Shown here piece by piece: positions 8,508 to 16,711 of a DNA stretch of 36,393 bases (position 1 is the first letter of the stretch; each line of letters opens with the position of its first letter). Below the pieces are notes generated by a model. It was not told the origin of the DNA, made no database searches, and worked only from the letters and a program-made list of their open reading frames with translations. The position numbers and the translations under genes are program-made. The stretch is from Candidatus Poseidonia sp. (lineage in GTDB: Archaea > Thermoplasmatota > Poseidoniia > Poseidoniales > Poseidoniaceae), in the NCBI GenBank assembly GCA_029250625.1, contig JAQXEX010000078.1:1-36393 (forward strand), written 5' to 3'.

Positions 8508-9776
8508 TCAATGGACGAGGACTTTCCCTTCAAGAACGGTTGAATGGAACGGAGTATGGCTCGGCTGCAAAGCCCACGATTCCCAATGCGGGCTATCGAG
8601 AACATTGAAGTTTGCAACCGCTCCAACCGATAGGCGACCGTGGAGGTTGCCGGATGGGTGGGGTGTTGAACGCGCAGCTTGTGCGGTCACGGCAAACAGT
8701 GCATCAAGAGGATTCATTCCACAGCGTTGTACCATAAGAGAGCCCATGAAGGGAAGACTCAATGTTTGACAATTCGGGTTGAAATCGGTAGCGAGGGTGA
8801 AATCAATCCCATGCTCAACCATGGCGTTCATGGATGGCCATGCATCGCCCATAGCATAGGGAGTTCCAGGCAAAAATCCTGTGATCACTCCTGCTTGTTG
8901 CATGTCAAGACGTGTATCCATCGGGGTGTGATACGAATGATCGGCCGTATCCACCTTGAGTTCTGCGGCAAGGTCACCCCCACCTCCGTTTGAAAATTCA
9001 TCAATGTGCATCCTGAGCGAGAGTCCAGAGGCACGTGATTCCTTTAGCAACACCTCACTGTGTTCGACCGAAAACCAGCCGGGTTCGCAGAATACATCTG
9101 CCGAACGGGCCAACCCTTGTTCGGCAACAGCGGGCAATTGTTGACTCAATAATTCCTCAACGTATTCATCCATTGACAGATGAGACGGCGCATCATGAGC
9201 GCCAAGCCACGTGCAATCGGTGGTAGGAAGGTGTTGGATTTCTCCGAGCATGTGGCCGACTTCAATGAGTTTCAATTCTGTTTCTGTATCAAGTCCGTAG
9301 CCGCTTTTGACTTCCATATGTGTCGTTCCGCTACGTAATGCTGACCGCATTCTTGAGTATCCAAGGCGATATAATTCGTCCTTTGTGGTGGCTCTTGTTG
9401 CCGAGGTGGTATGGCTGATGCCCCCGCCCATCTGGGAGATTTCGGTGTATGTCTTTCCCTCTTGCCTCCAACGAACTTCTTGGGAACGGTCACCGGCCCA
9501 TACAAGGTGTGAGTGAGAATCAATGAGTCCAGGGATGACTGCTTTTCCCCCAAGGGATTGTATGTTGAGGTCATCGAGAAGAATTGGTTCGTTTCCATAA
9601 TAGGAATACTCCTCCCTTACCTCTTGTGAAGATTGGGTTTTTGCAATAAGGCCATCTTCTATAAGAATCGCCAACCCACCGGCACTTATTGATTCTTCAA
9701 TAGGGGCGTTGCTGGGATGCGACATCGTAGTTTCGAAGTGAACCATTGGTCCAGCATCAACCAGTAACGTCGGCAC
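8508..9776 (-). CDS. hutI: Imidazolonepropionase
   Basis: Hydrolyses 4-imidazolone-5-propionate to N-formimino-L-glutamate, the third step of histidine degradation after HutH and HutU. An amidohydrolase-superfamily zinc enzyme of 422 residues from GTG 9776. Visible motifs: PGLIDSHSHLVWAGDR with the metal-binding His-x-His (about 88 and 90), MGGGISHTTSATRA, SGTTHMEVKSGYGLD, HIDEF, VDTADHSYH and TLATDFNPNC with the catalytic Asp. The start is uncertain: the frame opens with TTG 9809, and GTG 9782 and 9776 follow; 9776 is preceded by AGGGGTG and leaves the usual LLVDAGPMV near the N-terminus. It is divergent from tsaD and separated from hutUH by four kilobases. Confidence 0.95.
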   Translation of the reverse strand: MPTLLVDAGPMVHFETTMSHPSNAPIEESISAGGLAILIEDGLIAKTQSSQEVREEYSYYGNEPILLDDLNIQSLGGKAVIPGLIDSHSHLVWAGDRSQEVRWRQEGKTYTEISQMGGGISHTTSATRATTKDELYRLGYSRMRSALRSGTTHMEVKSGYGLDTETELKLIEVGHMLGEIQHLPTTDCTWLGAHDAPSHLSMDEYVEELLSQQLPAVAEQGLARSADVFCEPGWFSVEHSEVLLKESRASGLSLRMHIDEFSNGGGGDLAAELKVDTADHSYHTPMDTRLDMQQAGVITGFLPGTPYAMGDAWPSMNAMVEHGIDFTLATDFNPNCQTLSLPFMGSLMVQRCGMNPLDALFAVTAQAARSTPHPSGNLHGRLSVGAVANFNVLDSPHWESWALQPSHTPFHSTVLEGKVLVH

Positions 9777-9827
9777 AAACACCCCTAGGCAAAGAGGGTT
9801 GAAGAACAATGGCTTCTTGTTTGTATC

Positions 9828-10835
9828 ATGTCAGGGTGGACGCTGGGCATTGAAACGACAGCCCACACCCTCTCATTTGGGCTGGTAAATGCAGAAGGGG
9901 AACCCTTTCCATCAGCCTCTGATACACTCCGTCCTGACCAAGGTGGAATACACCCGCGGGAAGCTGCAGATCATCACAAAGATGTGGCAGGACGTCTCTT
10001 TGGTCAAATTCTAGAACAACAATCTTTGAGCCCATCCGACATTACGTCCGTCTCATATTCACAAGGTCCGGGACTTGGCCCATGTCTTAGGGTCGGCGCT
10101 GCTATTGCAAGGGGAATCTCCACTCGTCTCAACGTTCCTCTTGTCGGGGTCAATCACTGTGTTGCTCACATCGAAATTGGACGCCAACAATGCGGTTGCA
10201 ATGACCCGGTTTTGCTGTATGTTTCGGGAGGAAATACACAAGTTATCGCCAGATTGAACGGTCGGTATCGCGTCTTAGGTGAGACATTGGACATTGGTAT
10301 TGGGAACATGTTGGATAAATTCGCCCGTGCTCAGGGCATACCATTCCCAGGCGGCCCAGTGATTGAACAAAAAGCCAACGAATATCTCAAAAACAACCCT
10401 AATCCATCCATGGAGGGATTGCGTCTTCCATATGCTGTTCGTGGAATGGACCTCGCGTTTTCGGGTTTGATGACTGCCGCTCAACGACTCATTGAGAACG
10501 GGGCTTCGTTGGAATCCGTATGCTGGTCATTGCAGGAGCACGCTTTTGCAGCATGTGTTGAAGTGGCAGAACGCGCAATGGCACACACAGGCAAACGAGA
10601 ACTTCTTCTTGGGGGCGGTGTTGCTTGCAATGAACGAATTCGCACGATGTGTGACGAGATGGCAACGGACAGAGATGGAACCTCACATGCCCCACCCAAG
10701 ATGTATTGCATTGACAACGGGACGATGATTGCCCGACTCGGTTGGCTTGAAGCAACGAAAAGAACAACACAACTCAGCGAGAGCGCAATCGATCAATATC
10801 TTCGTACAGACCAGACGCCAATTGTTTGGCCGTAA
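9828..10835 (+). CDS. tsaD: tRNA N6-threonylcarbamoyladenosine transferase (Kae1/TsaD)
   Basis: Catalytic subunit of the KEOPS complex; transfers the threonylcarbamoyl group to A37 of ANN-decoding tRNAs. The 335-residue protein has the ASKHA-fold landmarks: LGIETTAHTLSFGLV, the metal-binding HCVAH (His110, His114), YVSGGNTQVI, DIGIGNMLDKFAR, FPGGPVIE, LAFSGLMTAAQ, LLLGGGVACNERIR and CIDNGTMIA. Length matches stand-alone archaeal Kae1. The protein ends at VWP with no Bud32 kinase domain attached, so the fusion found in some euryarchaea is absent here. ATG 9828 follows a short divergent region shared with hutI. Confidence 0.96.
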   Translation: MSGWTLGIETTAHTLSFGLVNAEGEPFPSASDTLRPDQGGIHPREAADHHKDVAGRLFGQILEQQSLSPSDITSVSYSQGPGLGPCLRVGAAIARGISTRLNVPLVGVNHCVAHIEIGRQQCGCNDPVLLYVSGGNTQVIARLNGRYRVLGETLDIGIGNMLDKFARAQGIPFPGGPVIEQKANEYLKNNPNPSMEGLRLPYAVRGMDLAFSGLMTAAQRLIENGASLESVCWSLQEHAFAACVEVAERAMAHTGKRELLLGGGVACNERIRTMCDEMATDRDGTSHAPPKMYCIDNGTMIARLGWLEATKRTTQLSESAIDQYLRTDQTPIVWP

Positions 10836-10864
10836 TGCGATTTCAATCCATACGGTTTTAACAG

Positions 10865-11740
10865 GTGGAGTCCGGCCAATGGTTGGGGGAATCGCACATT
10901 AACCGCAGGCCACGTCGCAACGAACCGTTCAATCCATTCGCAAAAGATGCTTCTCAGCAGCATCAGAAGCGCAGGAGTGAACAAGCGCGACAGCCTGCCC
11001 GACGCCCCGAAGCTGCCCCTGAACCCGTCGCCAAACCGGTAGACATCAAGGCTGACCTTGAACGGAAGCAGCGGGAAGCCAAGCAAAAACTCGTACAGAA
11101 GGGCGATGTTTCCGCTCCAGTAGTCAAACCTGCGGCCATCCAAGCGGCTCCTCAGAAGCAACAACCGAAATCATCACTCAATCAATCAAGAGAAGAGCGA
11201 CTCGCTGACATGCGACGCAAATCAGAGGAATTGAAGAAAGCCGGAGCTGCCCTCAAAGCAGACACGACAGCCGTTCCAGCCGCCACTGAAGTATTGGAGC
11301 GACAGGAGCCACAAGCAAGCGAAATCGCCTCTGCAAGTACCGTTCAAATCCAAGCACAACCCGCTGCTGCTGAACCAGCGACTCGCGTAAAAAATGTGTT
11401 CCGGAAAATCGAAACAAAGGTTGCGATTCCAACGAACGACCGACGCCGTGGAAAGCGACGTTTTGACAAGAAAGGCGGCGGAAGACAAAAGCAAGAACGA
11501 AAACTCAACCGGCAAAAATACTTGGAATACAAGTATGCAGCCAAGGACATATTGGACAATCCAAATGTCCCAGAAGAACACCGCTCAAATGTCCTTGGAC
11601 AGGTTTGGGCAAAAGGTGAACGCATTGGTATTGAAGAATCCGTTGCCTTCATTGAACAAAAAGAACTCGAATTGATTCTGCCATCAGATGTGGCGCTTAA
11701 ATTACGAGACCTCGTCAAGAGAATGACAACCAAGAGATGA
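10865..11740 (+). CDS. Basic, largely disordered protein with conserved-looking C-terminal helical domain
   Basis: Not recognised. The 291 residues fall in three parts: a Lys/Arg/Ala/Pro/Gln-rich N-terminal two-thirds with coiled-coil-like stretches (DLERKQREAKQKL, REERLADMRRKSEELKKA); a highly basic RRRGKRRFDKKGGGRQKQ patch around 195-215; and a compact C-terminal region of about 75 residues (YLEYKYAAKDILDN, LGQVWAKGERIGIEE, LILPSDVALKLRDLVKRM) that looks folded. The basic patch suggests nucleic-acid or ribosome binding, which is inference. The start is taken as GTG 10865; TTG 10883 is possible because GGTGGAG precedes it. It sits between tsaD and an FKBP gene with short gaps, probably one transcript. 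Confidence 0.7.
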   Translation: MESGQWLGESHINRRPRRNEPFNPFAKDASQQHQKRRSEQARQPARRPEAAPEPVAKPVDIKADLERKQREAKQKLVQKGDVSAPVVKPAAIQAAPQKQQPKSSLNQSREERLADMRRKSEELKKAGAALKADTTAVPAATEVLERQEPQASEIASASTVQIQAQPAAAEPATRVKNVFRKIETKVAIPTNDRRRGKRRFDKKGGGRQKQERKLNRQKYLEYKYAAKDILDNPNVPEEHRSNVLGQVWAKGERIGIEESVAFIEQKELELILPSDVALKLRDLVKRMTTKR

Positions 11741-11744
11741 TACC

Positions 11745-12248
11745 ATGTCCGATAATACAGTAAAAGAAAATTCAGTTGCTAGCGTACACTACACAGGGAC
11801 ACTTCCCGATTCAGGCGAAGTATTCGATTCAAGCGAGGGTCGTGACCCTTTGACATTCCTTGTTGGCCACCGACAAATGATCCCTGGATTTGAAGAAGAA
11901 ATGATGGGCGCTACGGTCGGAGAGCGAAGGGAATTCACACTCACGCCAGAACGAGCGTATGGCGACAGAGATGATGAAGCCGTTTTGCAAATTCCACGAG
12001 AAAATTTTGCTCCGTTGGAAGAAGAAGCAAAACTTGAGGTCGGTATGCAACTTGTGGCTCAAATGCCCCACGGCCCCTCTCCTTTTACCATCGTTGAATT
12101 GACAGAAGAAATTGTAACCGGTGATTTCAACCATGCATTGGCTGGCAAATCACTCACCTTTTCAGTAGAGGTTGTTGAACTCCGGGATGCATCTGAAGAA
12201 GAACTCGCCCATGGCCACGTCCATGGACCTGGCGGACACCACCACTGA
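11745..12248 (+). CDS. FKBP-type peptidyl-prolyl cis-trans isomerase, SlyD-like
   Basis: Catalyses proline isomerisation and acts as a folding helper. The 167-residue protein has the FKBP core split by an IF (insert-in-flap) domain: VASVHYTGTLPDSGEVFDSS, then LTFLVGHRQMIPGFEEEMMG, GERREFTLTPERAYGDRD, the insert, and a final strand ALAGKSLTFSVEVVELR. The tail HGHVHGPGGHHH is histidine-rich as in bacterial SlyD, where it binds nickel and other metals. It starts four bases after the preceding stop and is followed closely by the mutase gene. Cytoplasmic, as no signal peptide is seen. Confidence 0.93.
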   Translation: MSDNTVKENSVASVHYTGTLPDSGEVFDSSEGRDPLTFLVGHRQMIPGFEEEMMGATVGERREFTLTPERAYGDRDDEAVLQIPRENFAPLEEEAKLEVGMQLVAQMPHGPSPFTIVELTEEIVTGDFNHALAGKSLTFSVEVVELRDASEEELAHGHVHGPGGHHH

Positions 12249-12265
12249 ATTTCAAGCGAGGCTTG

Positions 12266-13873
12266 ATGAAGTCCCTGTCTCGTGAAGGTATCATGGCCCC
12301 TCTGCGAAAGGACAGTTGGAAGACCCTTAGCGGCATTGAACTGCCACTCACCGGAGTCCCCAGTGGTCCGTTTACCTTACCGGATGCGGGTTCTCCACCG
12401 TACACGAGAGGAATCCATTCAACAATGTACAGGTCTCGCTTATGGACCATGCGACAGTATGCTGGATTCTCCAGTGCTGCTGAGACCAATAAACGGTTCA
12501 AATTGCTCCTTGAAAGAGGACAAATGGGTCTATCAGTTGCTTTTGACTTACCGACTCAACTTGGCCTTGATGCCGATGATGAACTTTCGTATGGAGAGGT
12601 CGGCAAGGTAGGAGTATCGATTTCATCAGTAGAGGATATGATCGCACTTTTTGACGGCATCCCATTGAATAAAGTCAGTACTTCGATGACCATCAACGCT
12701 CCTGCAATGGTACTGTTGGCCATGTATGTGGTTGCCGGTGAAGAACAAGGAGCTGGAATGAATGAACTGAGAGGAACGATCCAAAATGATATTCTCAAAG
12801 AATACATCGCTCGCGGCACATATGTGTTCCCACCTGAGCCGAGCATGCGATTGATTACTGACATCTTCCAATACTGTTCAACCAACATCCAACGATGGAA
12901 CACGATTTCCATTTCGGGCTACCATATACGCGAGGCAGGATCAACTGCGGACCAGGAGTTGGGATTCACAATCGCTAATGCACTTGCGTATGTTGATGCA
13001 GCCCTAAAGACGGGGATGGACATAGATGACTTCGCCCCACAATTATCCTTTTTCTTCAATTGCCATAATGACTTCTTTGAAGAAGCCGCTAAATTCAGAG
13101 CGGCGAGAAAACTGTGGTACGATTTGATGCAGGAACGGTATTCGCCCAAACATCCGAAGTCTTCCATGTTACGATTCCATACACAAGTCGCTGGAGTGAG
13201 CCTAACTGCACAGCAACCCCTCAACAATGTTGCTCGAGTCACCATACAAGCATTAGCTGCTGTTCTTGGAGGAACCCAAAGTTTGCACACCAATTCGTAC
13301 GATGAAGCCCTTGGTTTACCTACAGAAACTTCCGCAACCGTCGCACTTCGAACCCAACAAATCATTGCGGAAGAATCAGGAGTCGCCGACGTGGTTGACC
13401 CTCTGGGTGGTTCTTGGTACGTTGAATCGCTTACCGAAACCATCTATCAGCGGGCAAAGAATCTAATCGAGATTATTGAGGCCAAAGGTGGAGCAATGGC
13501 TGCAATTGAACAAGGCTGGCAGCAACAAGAAATCCACCAATCCGCCTACCAACACATGAACGAAATTGAATCCAATCAACGGCTCATCGTAGGAGTTAAC
13601 CACGGAGTCATGGAAGAGCAATCCACCTTCCCTGCCCAGAAACTTAACCCGAAAATCGGTGAAGAGCAAGTCGCACGTCTTGAATCACTTAGGGCCGGTC
13701 GCAATCAAAGCAATGTTGATGAATTGCTGGAGAAAATTAGTCGTGCTGCTTCCGAAGGAGACAATTTGTTCCCCTATGTCATCGAAGCTGTAAGAGCCCG
13801 AGCAACTCTTGGTGAAATAATGGGCGTTTTGAAGGATGAATTCGGGACGTATATGGCGCCCAGTGGATTTTGA
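12266..13873 (+). CDS. mcmA1: Methylmalonyl-CoA mutase, large (substrate-binding) subunit
   Basis: Interconverts (R)-methylmalonyl-CoA and succinyl-CoA with adenosylcobalamin bound by a separate small subunit, which is not in this window. The 535-residue product has the TIM-barrel landmarks STMYRSRLWTMRQYAGFSSA (the Tyr of TMY marks a methylmalonyl-CoA rather than isobutyryl-CoA mutase), SVAFDLPTQLG, PPEPSMRLITDIFQYC, SISGYHIREAGSTADQELGF and FFNCHNDFFEEAAKFRAARKLW. Length fits archaeal two-part enzymes lacking the B12 domain. ATG 12266 preceded by GCGAGG is preferred over TTG 12263. Next gene is the epimerase, so the two form a methylmalonyl-CoA module. Confidence 0.96.
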   Translation: MKSLSREGIMAPLRKDSWKTLSGIELPLTGVPSGPFTLPDAGSPPYTRGIHSTMYRSRLWTMRQYAGFSSAAETNKRFKLLLERGQMGLSVAFDLPTQLGLDADDELSYGEVGKVGVSISSVEDMIALFDGIPLNKVSTSMTINAPAMVLLAMYVVAGEEQGAGMNELRGTIQNDILKEYIARGTYVFPPEPSMRLITDIFQYCSTNIQRWNTISISGYHIREAGSTADQELGFTIANALAYVDAALKTGMDIDDFAPQLSFFFNCHNDFFEEAAKFRAARKLWYDLMQERYSPKHPKSSMLRFHTQVAGVSLTAQQPLNNVARVTIQALAAVLGGTQSLHTNSYDEALGLPTETSATVALRTQQIIAEESGVADVVDPLGGSWYVESLTETIYQRAKNLIEIIEAKGGAMAAIEQGWQQQEIHQSAYQHMNEIESNQRLIVGVNHGVMEEQSTFPAQKLNPKIGEEQVARLESLRAGRNQSNVDELLEKISRAASEGDNLFPYVIEAVRARATLGEIMGVLKDEFGTYMAPSGF

Positions 13874-13882
13874 GGTGTAAGC

Positions 13883-14320
13883 ATGGATTTTGGACCAATT
13901 AGAATTGACCACATTGGAATTGCAGCACATCATCTCGAAGAGTCCAGCACCTTTTGGAGGCTGCTTGGATTGACCGAAGGAAATCAAGATGAAACGGTTG
14001 GGGACCAGGGTGTTACCACTCGATTTTTCACCACATCTGGATTGAACGAGATTGATGATTCCCCCGCTAAGGTAGAATTGCTTGAACCCACAGGAGATGA
14101 CACCCCCATTGGACGGTTTTTGCACAAGCGTGGCCCAGGCATTCAACAATTGTGTTTCAGTGTTGGAAACCTCACAGGATTGTTATCTTATCTCAAAGAG
14201 AACGGTGTTCGATTGATTGATGAAACACCCCGTGCAGGTGCTGGTGGGCATCTCATCGCCTTTGTTCATCCTGCATCAACCGGTGGAGTTTTGGTTGAAC
14301 TGAGCCAACGTAATTCATAA
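13883..14320 (+). CDS. mce: Methylmalonyl-CoA epimerase, with a substituted metal ligand
   Basis: Interconverts (S)- and (R)-methylmalonyl-CoA, supplying the mutase encoded ten bases upstream. The 145-residue protein has two glyoxalase-fold halves: IDHIGIAAHHLEES at the start (His10 as the first metal ligand), AKVELLEPTGDDTPIGRFL, and HPASTGGVLVELSQ at the end (Glu139 as the last ligand). The usual G-(I/L)-H-H motif, which carries the middle metal ligand in characterised epimerases, reads GIQQ here (Gln88-Gln89). The fold, gene context and other ligands support the assignment; activity with a Gln ligand is unproven. GAGGTG lies before the ATG. Confidence 0.9.
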   Translation: MDFGPIRIDHIGIAAHHLEESSTFWRLLGLTEGNQDETVGDQGVTTRFFTTSGLNEIDDSPAKVELLEPTGDDTPIGRFLHKRGPGIQQLCFSVGNLTGLLSYLKENGVRLIDETPRAGAGGHLIAFVHPASTGGVLVELSQRNS

Positions 14321-14333
14321 GACTGAATGACAA

Positions 14334-14343
14334 TACCTATAAT
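14334..14343 (+). promoter_or_regulatory. Probable TATA box before the small gene and ABC transporter
   Basis: TACCTATAAT is centred about 26 bases before 14364, so transcription would begin at or just before the GTG/ATG start at 14364-14367. This is the spacing expected of a leaderless archaeal transcript and separates this unit from the methylmalonyl-CoA genes. Confidence 0.5.
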
Positions 14344-14366
14344 CGGTCTTTTTTATCAACGGTGTG

Positions 14367-14672
14367 ATGAGGACCTGTATTGACCTGCTTTTGGCTCTGC
14401 CCCATATTGACGCACCGAGAATGAAGGGGGAAGTGAATTACCTTGCGGGTCGGCTTGAACAACTGCGACTTCAGCGCTCCATCAGCAACGAAGCGTATCT
14501 TGATGCCGGTGCGGTTCAAGGAGCCATCGAAATGATAGCGAACATGGTTGATATGGGCGTCCCACAAATCGAGGTCCAAGGCCAATTGCGAGAGCAGTTG
14601 GACCGAGCACAACGACTTGAATCCAAACACCCAGGCCTGAATTGGGCTGTTGAATCTGGCCGTGCGAGTTGA
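14367..14672 (+). CDS. Small helical protein of unknown function
   Basis: A 101-residue product from ATG 14367 (GTG 14364 is directly before it in frame). It appears almost wholly alpha-helical: CIDLLLALPHID, MKGEVNYLAGRLEQLRLQRS, AGAVQGAIEMIANMVDMG and LREQLDRAQRLESKH. No motif or family was recognised and there is no membrane segment. It ends seven bases before the ABC ATPase gene, so it is probably the first gene of that transcript; a link to transport is inference from position. Confidence 0.65.
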   Translation: MRTCIDLLLALPHIDAPRMKGEVNYLAGRLEQLRLQRSISNEAYLDAGAVQGAIEMIANMVDMGVPQIEVQGQLREQLDRAQRLESKHPGLNWAVESGRAS

Positions 14673-14679
14673 AGTTTGA

Positions 14680-15501
14680 ATGGGTGTTGAACTCTTACGA
14701 GTTGAAGGTGTGACAAAATCTTTTGGACACATTGAGGCTCTTGCTGATGTTAGTTTAAGCATCAACGAAGGTGAGATTGTTGGTCTCGTTGGATCCAATG
14801 GAGCGGGAAAAACGACCTTGTTGAGATTATTGGCCGGTGTTTACACACCTACCGATGGTAAGGTCGTGTTGTCTGATGGAAGCAAGGTTGAAGACGCCCG
14901 TCATCGACTTGGCGTTGTACCTGAATCAACTGGACTCTATTCACGATTAACGGCATGGGAGAACATTCGTTATCACAGCAGACTGTACGGCACACCCGAT
15001 GAAGAATCATGGAATCGGACCTTGTTTTTTGCAGACCGGTTGGACATAAAAGAATCACTTGGCCGACACACCAAGGGATTTTCAAGGGGAATGCGCCAAA
15101 AAACCGCTTTACTGAGGGCTCTCGCTCATGCCCCGGATATACTCCTCCTTGACGAGCCAACCGCTGGCCTTGATGTCACCAGTGCGCGAACGGTCCGTTC
15201 CCTTGTTCAACAACTTGGGGAAACAGGCGGGACCGTCGTGTATTCCACGCATCAATTGGCAGAAGCAGAAGCCGTTTGCAGCAGGATCATCATCATACAT
15301 AACGGAGAAGTTCGCGCCGACGGAACACCTTCCGGGCTGTTAGAGCAAACATCCACGGCCAATCTTGAGGAAGCCTACGTCTCACTTACCACCGACAAGG
15401 CGAGGACTCGAGTTGTCACCGATAAGCCACTGTCCAAACTCGCCAAATGGTGGCAGAAATTATCAACGCCAAAGACACCTGGAGGTGATGAAAGTGAGTA
15501 G
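14680..15501 (+). CDS. ABC transporter ATP-binding protein, NatA-like
   Basis: Hydrolyses ATP to drive an exporter with the overlapping permease. The 273-residue protein shows Walker A GSNGAGKTT (38-46), a Q-loop region VVPESTGLYSRLTAWENI, the signature FSRGMRQK (about 130), Walker B ILLLDEPTAGLD (about 150) and the switch STHQLAEAEAV. The MTAWEN/YSRLT pattern and C-terminal extension resemble NatA-type subunits of ABC-2 exporters. The last codons contain GGAGGTG, which serves as ribosome binding site of the permease, so the pair are translationally coupled. The exported substrate (sodium, drug or other) cannot be told. Confidence 0.93.
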   Translation: MGVELLRVEGVTKSFGHIEALADVSLSINEGEIVGLVGSNGAGKTTLLRLLAGVYTPTDGKVVLSDGSKVEDARHRLGVVPESTGLYSRLTAWENIRYHSRLYGTPDEESWNRTLFFADRLDIKESLGRHTKGFSRGMRQKTALLRALAHAPDILLLDEPTAGLDVTSARTVRSLVQQLGETGGTVVYSTHQLAEAEAVCSRIIIIHNGEVRADGTPSGLLEQTSTANLEEAYVSLTTDKARTRVVTDKPLSKLAKWWQKLSTPKTPGGDESE

Positions 15502-16711
15502 TTCAATCCGTAGAATCACAACGATTTCTAAGAAGGAACTGGTCGAGTTCGCAAGAGATTGGAGGACCATATTCGCCTTGCTGATCATTCCCCTTCTCAT
15601 GTTCCCTCTGTTGTTCATCATATTCCCCCTGCTTCTTGCTTCGGAAGCGGCAGAATTGGATGCCATTGAAGTCAACGTCGTGATTCAAAGCAATGATTTC
15701 CCAAGTGACCTTGCTGAACAATTGAACGGCTCTGGTATTGAATTAAACTACGAGCCGTTGGTAATGGAGAGCAATCTTTCATCCCCTCTTGAAGACGGTG
15801 ACCGTTTGAGGAATGGGAGTATTGATGCTGTCCTCAGAATGAAGGAAAATGGTTCGGTTTGGGATTATGCTCTCCTCTACATGTCAACCTCTGAGCGCAG
15901 TCAAGAAGCTCGAACACGAGCGTTGACCGTGCTGTTTGATTGGGAAGAAAATGAAACCGAACGAAGACTTGTAGATGCAGGGTTGGACCCCGATGAAACA
16001 TTGCGCCCGCTCAAATGGGACGGGGAAATTAGCAACAGTGACGTAGCAACAAGCGGTGAACAAGCAGGCATGGTATTGTCGCTGTTCATACCTTTAGTTC
16101 TGTCAGTGTGGACCTTCTCATCTGCCATTCAACCGTCGATTGATATGACGGCAGGTGAACGTGAACGGGGTACATTAGAAGCCTTACTTGGACTCCCGTG
16201 TTCAAGAAATGAACTCCTGTTTGGAAAATGGCTTGCTGTAGCGACCATTACAGGAATCGGAGTGTTGTTACAGCTGGTTGGGCTGTTGTTCGCCATAGGT
16301 TATCTGGCGACGACAGATTTCCTGACCGTTCCTACACTATCGGTAGGTTCGATCGTATTCATAGGAATTGCAGTTCTCCTCTTCGCCATCATGGTTGTAG
16401 CGTTCGAACTCGCTTTAGCCATGCGCGCACACAGCGTAAAAGAAGCAGGTTCAATTTTAGGGCCAGCATTACTGCTTATTCTCTTCCCAGCGCTTTTTAC
16501 ACAGGTTATCAATTTGGACGGAATTGAAACATTTTGGTTCTCGATTCCTGTAGTAAACGTCCTTCTCGCATTAAGGGAACTGCTCATGGACCGATTTGTG
16601 GTTGAACATATTGTGACATGGATCGTGAGTTCAGGTGTGTACGCAATGGCTGCAGCACTCTATGCTGCCCGCCAGTTCAAGCGAGAAGATATTGTTACGA
16701 GTCTGTCTTAA
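15494..16711 (+). CDS. ABC-2 type permease, NatB-like
   Basis: Membrane partner of the preceding ATPase. From GTG 15494 it has 405 residues; GGAGGTG lies six bases upstream, inside the ATPase gene, which it overlaps by eight bases. The frame is open further upstream to 15365, but that part is a shadow of the ATPase. A cytoplasmic KKELVEFARDWRT motif typical of NatB precedes the first membrane helix (about 24-48). A large external domain of about 150 residues follows, then five or six further helices, with GERERGTLEALLGLP before the second, a conserved ABC-2 coupling motif. It converges on the aminotransferase gene with a four-base overlap. Confidence 0.9.
   Translation: MSSSIRRITTISKKELVEFARDWRTIFALLIIPLLMFPLLFIIFPLLLASEAAELDAIEVNVVIQSNDFPSDLAEQLNGSGIELNYEPLVMESNLSSPLEDGDRLRNGSIDAVLRMKENGSVWDYALLYMSTSERSQEARTRALTVLFDWEENETERRLVDAGLDPDETLRPLKWDGEISNSDVATSGEQAGMVLSLFIPLVLSVWTFSSAIQPSIDMTAGERERGTLEALLGLPCSRNELLFGKWLAVATITGIGVLLQLVGLLFAIGYLATTDFLTVPTLSVGSIVFIGIAVLLFAIMVVAFELALAMRAHSVKEAGSILGPALLLILFPALFTQVINLDGIETFWFSIPVVNVLLALRELLMDRFVVEHIVTWIVSSGVYAMAAALYAARQFKREDIVTSLS

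Noticed and set aside
15365..15493. Upstream extension of the ABC permease frame
   Set aside because: This part is an out-of-frame shadow of the ATPase gene, and GGAGGTG six bases before GTG 15494 defines a better start.
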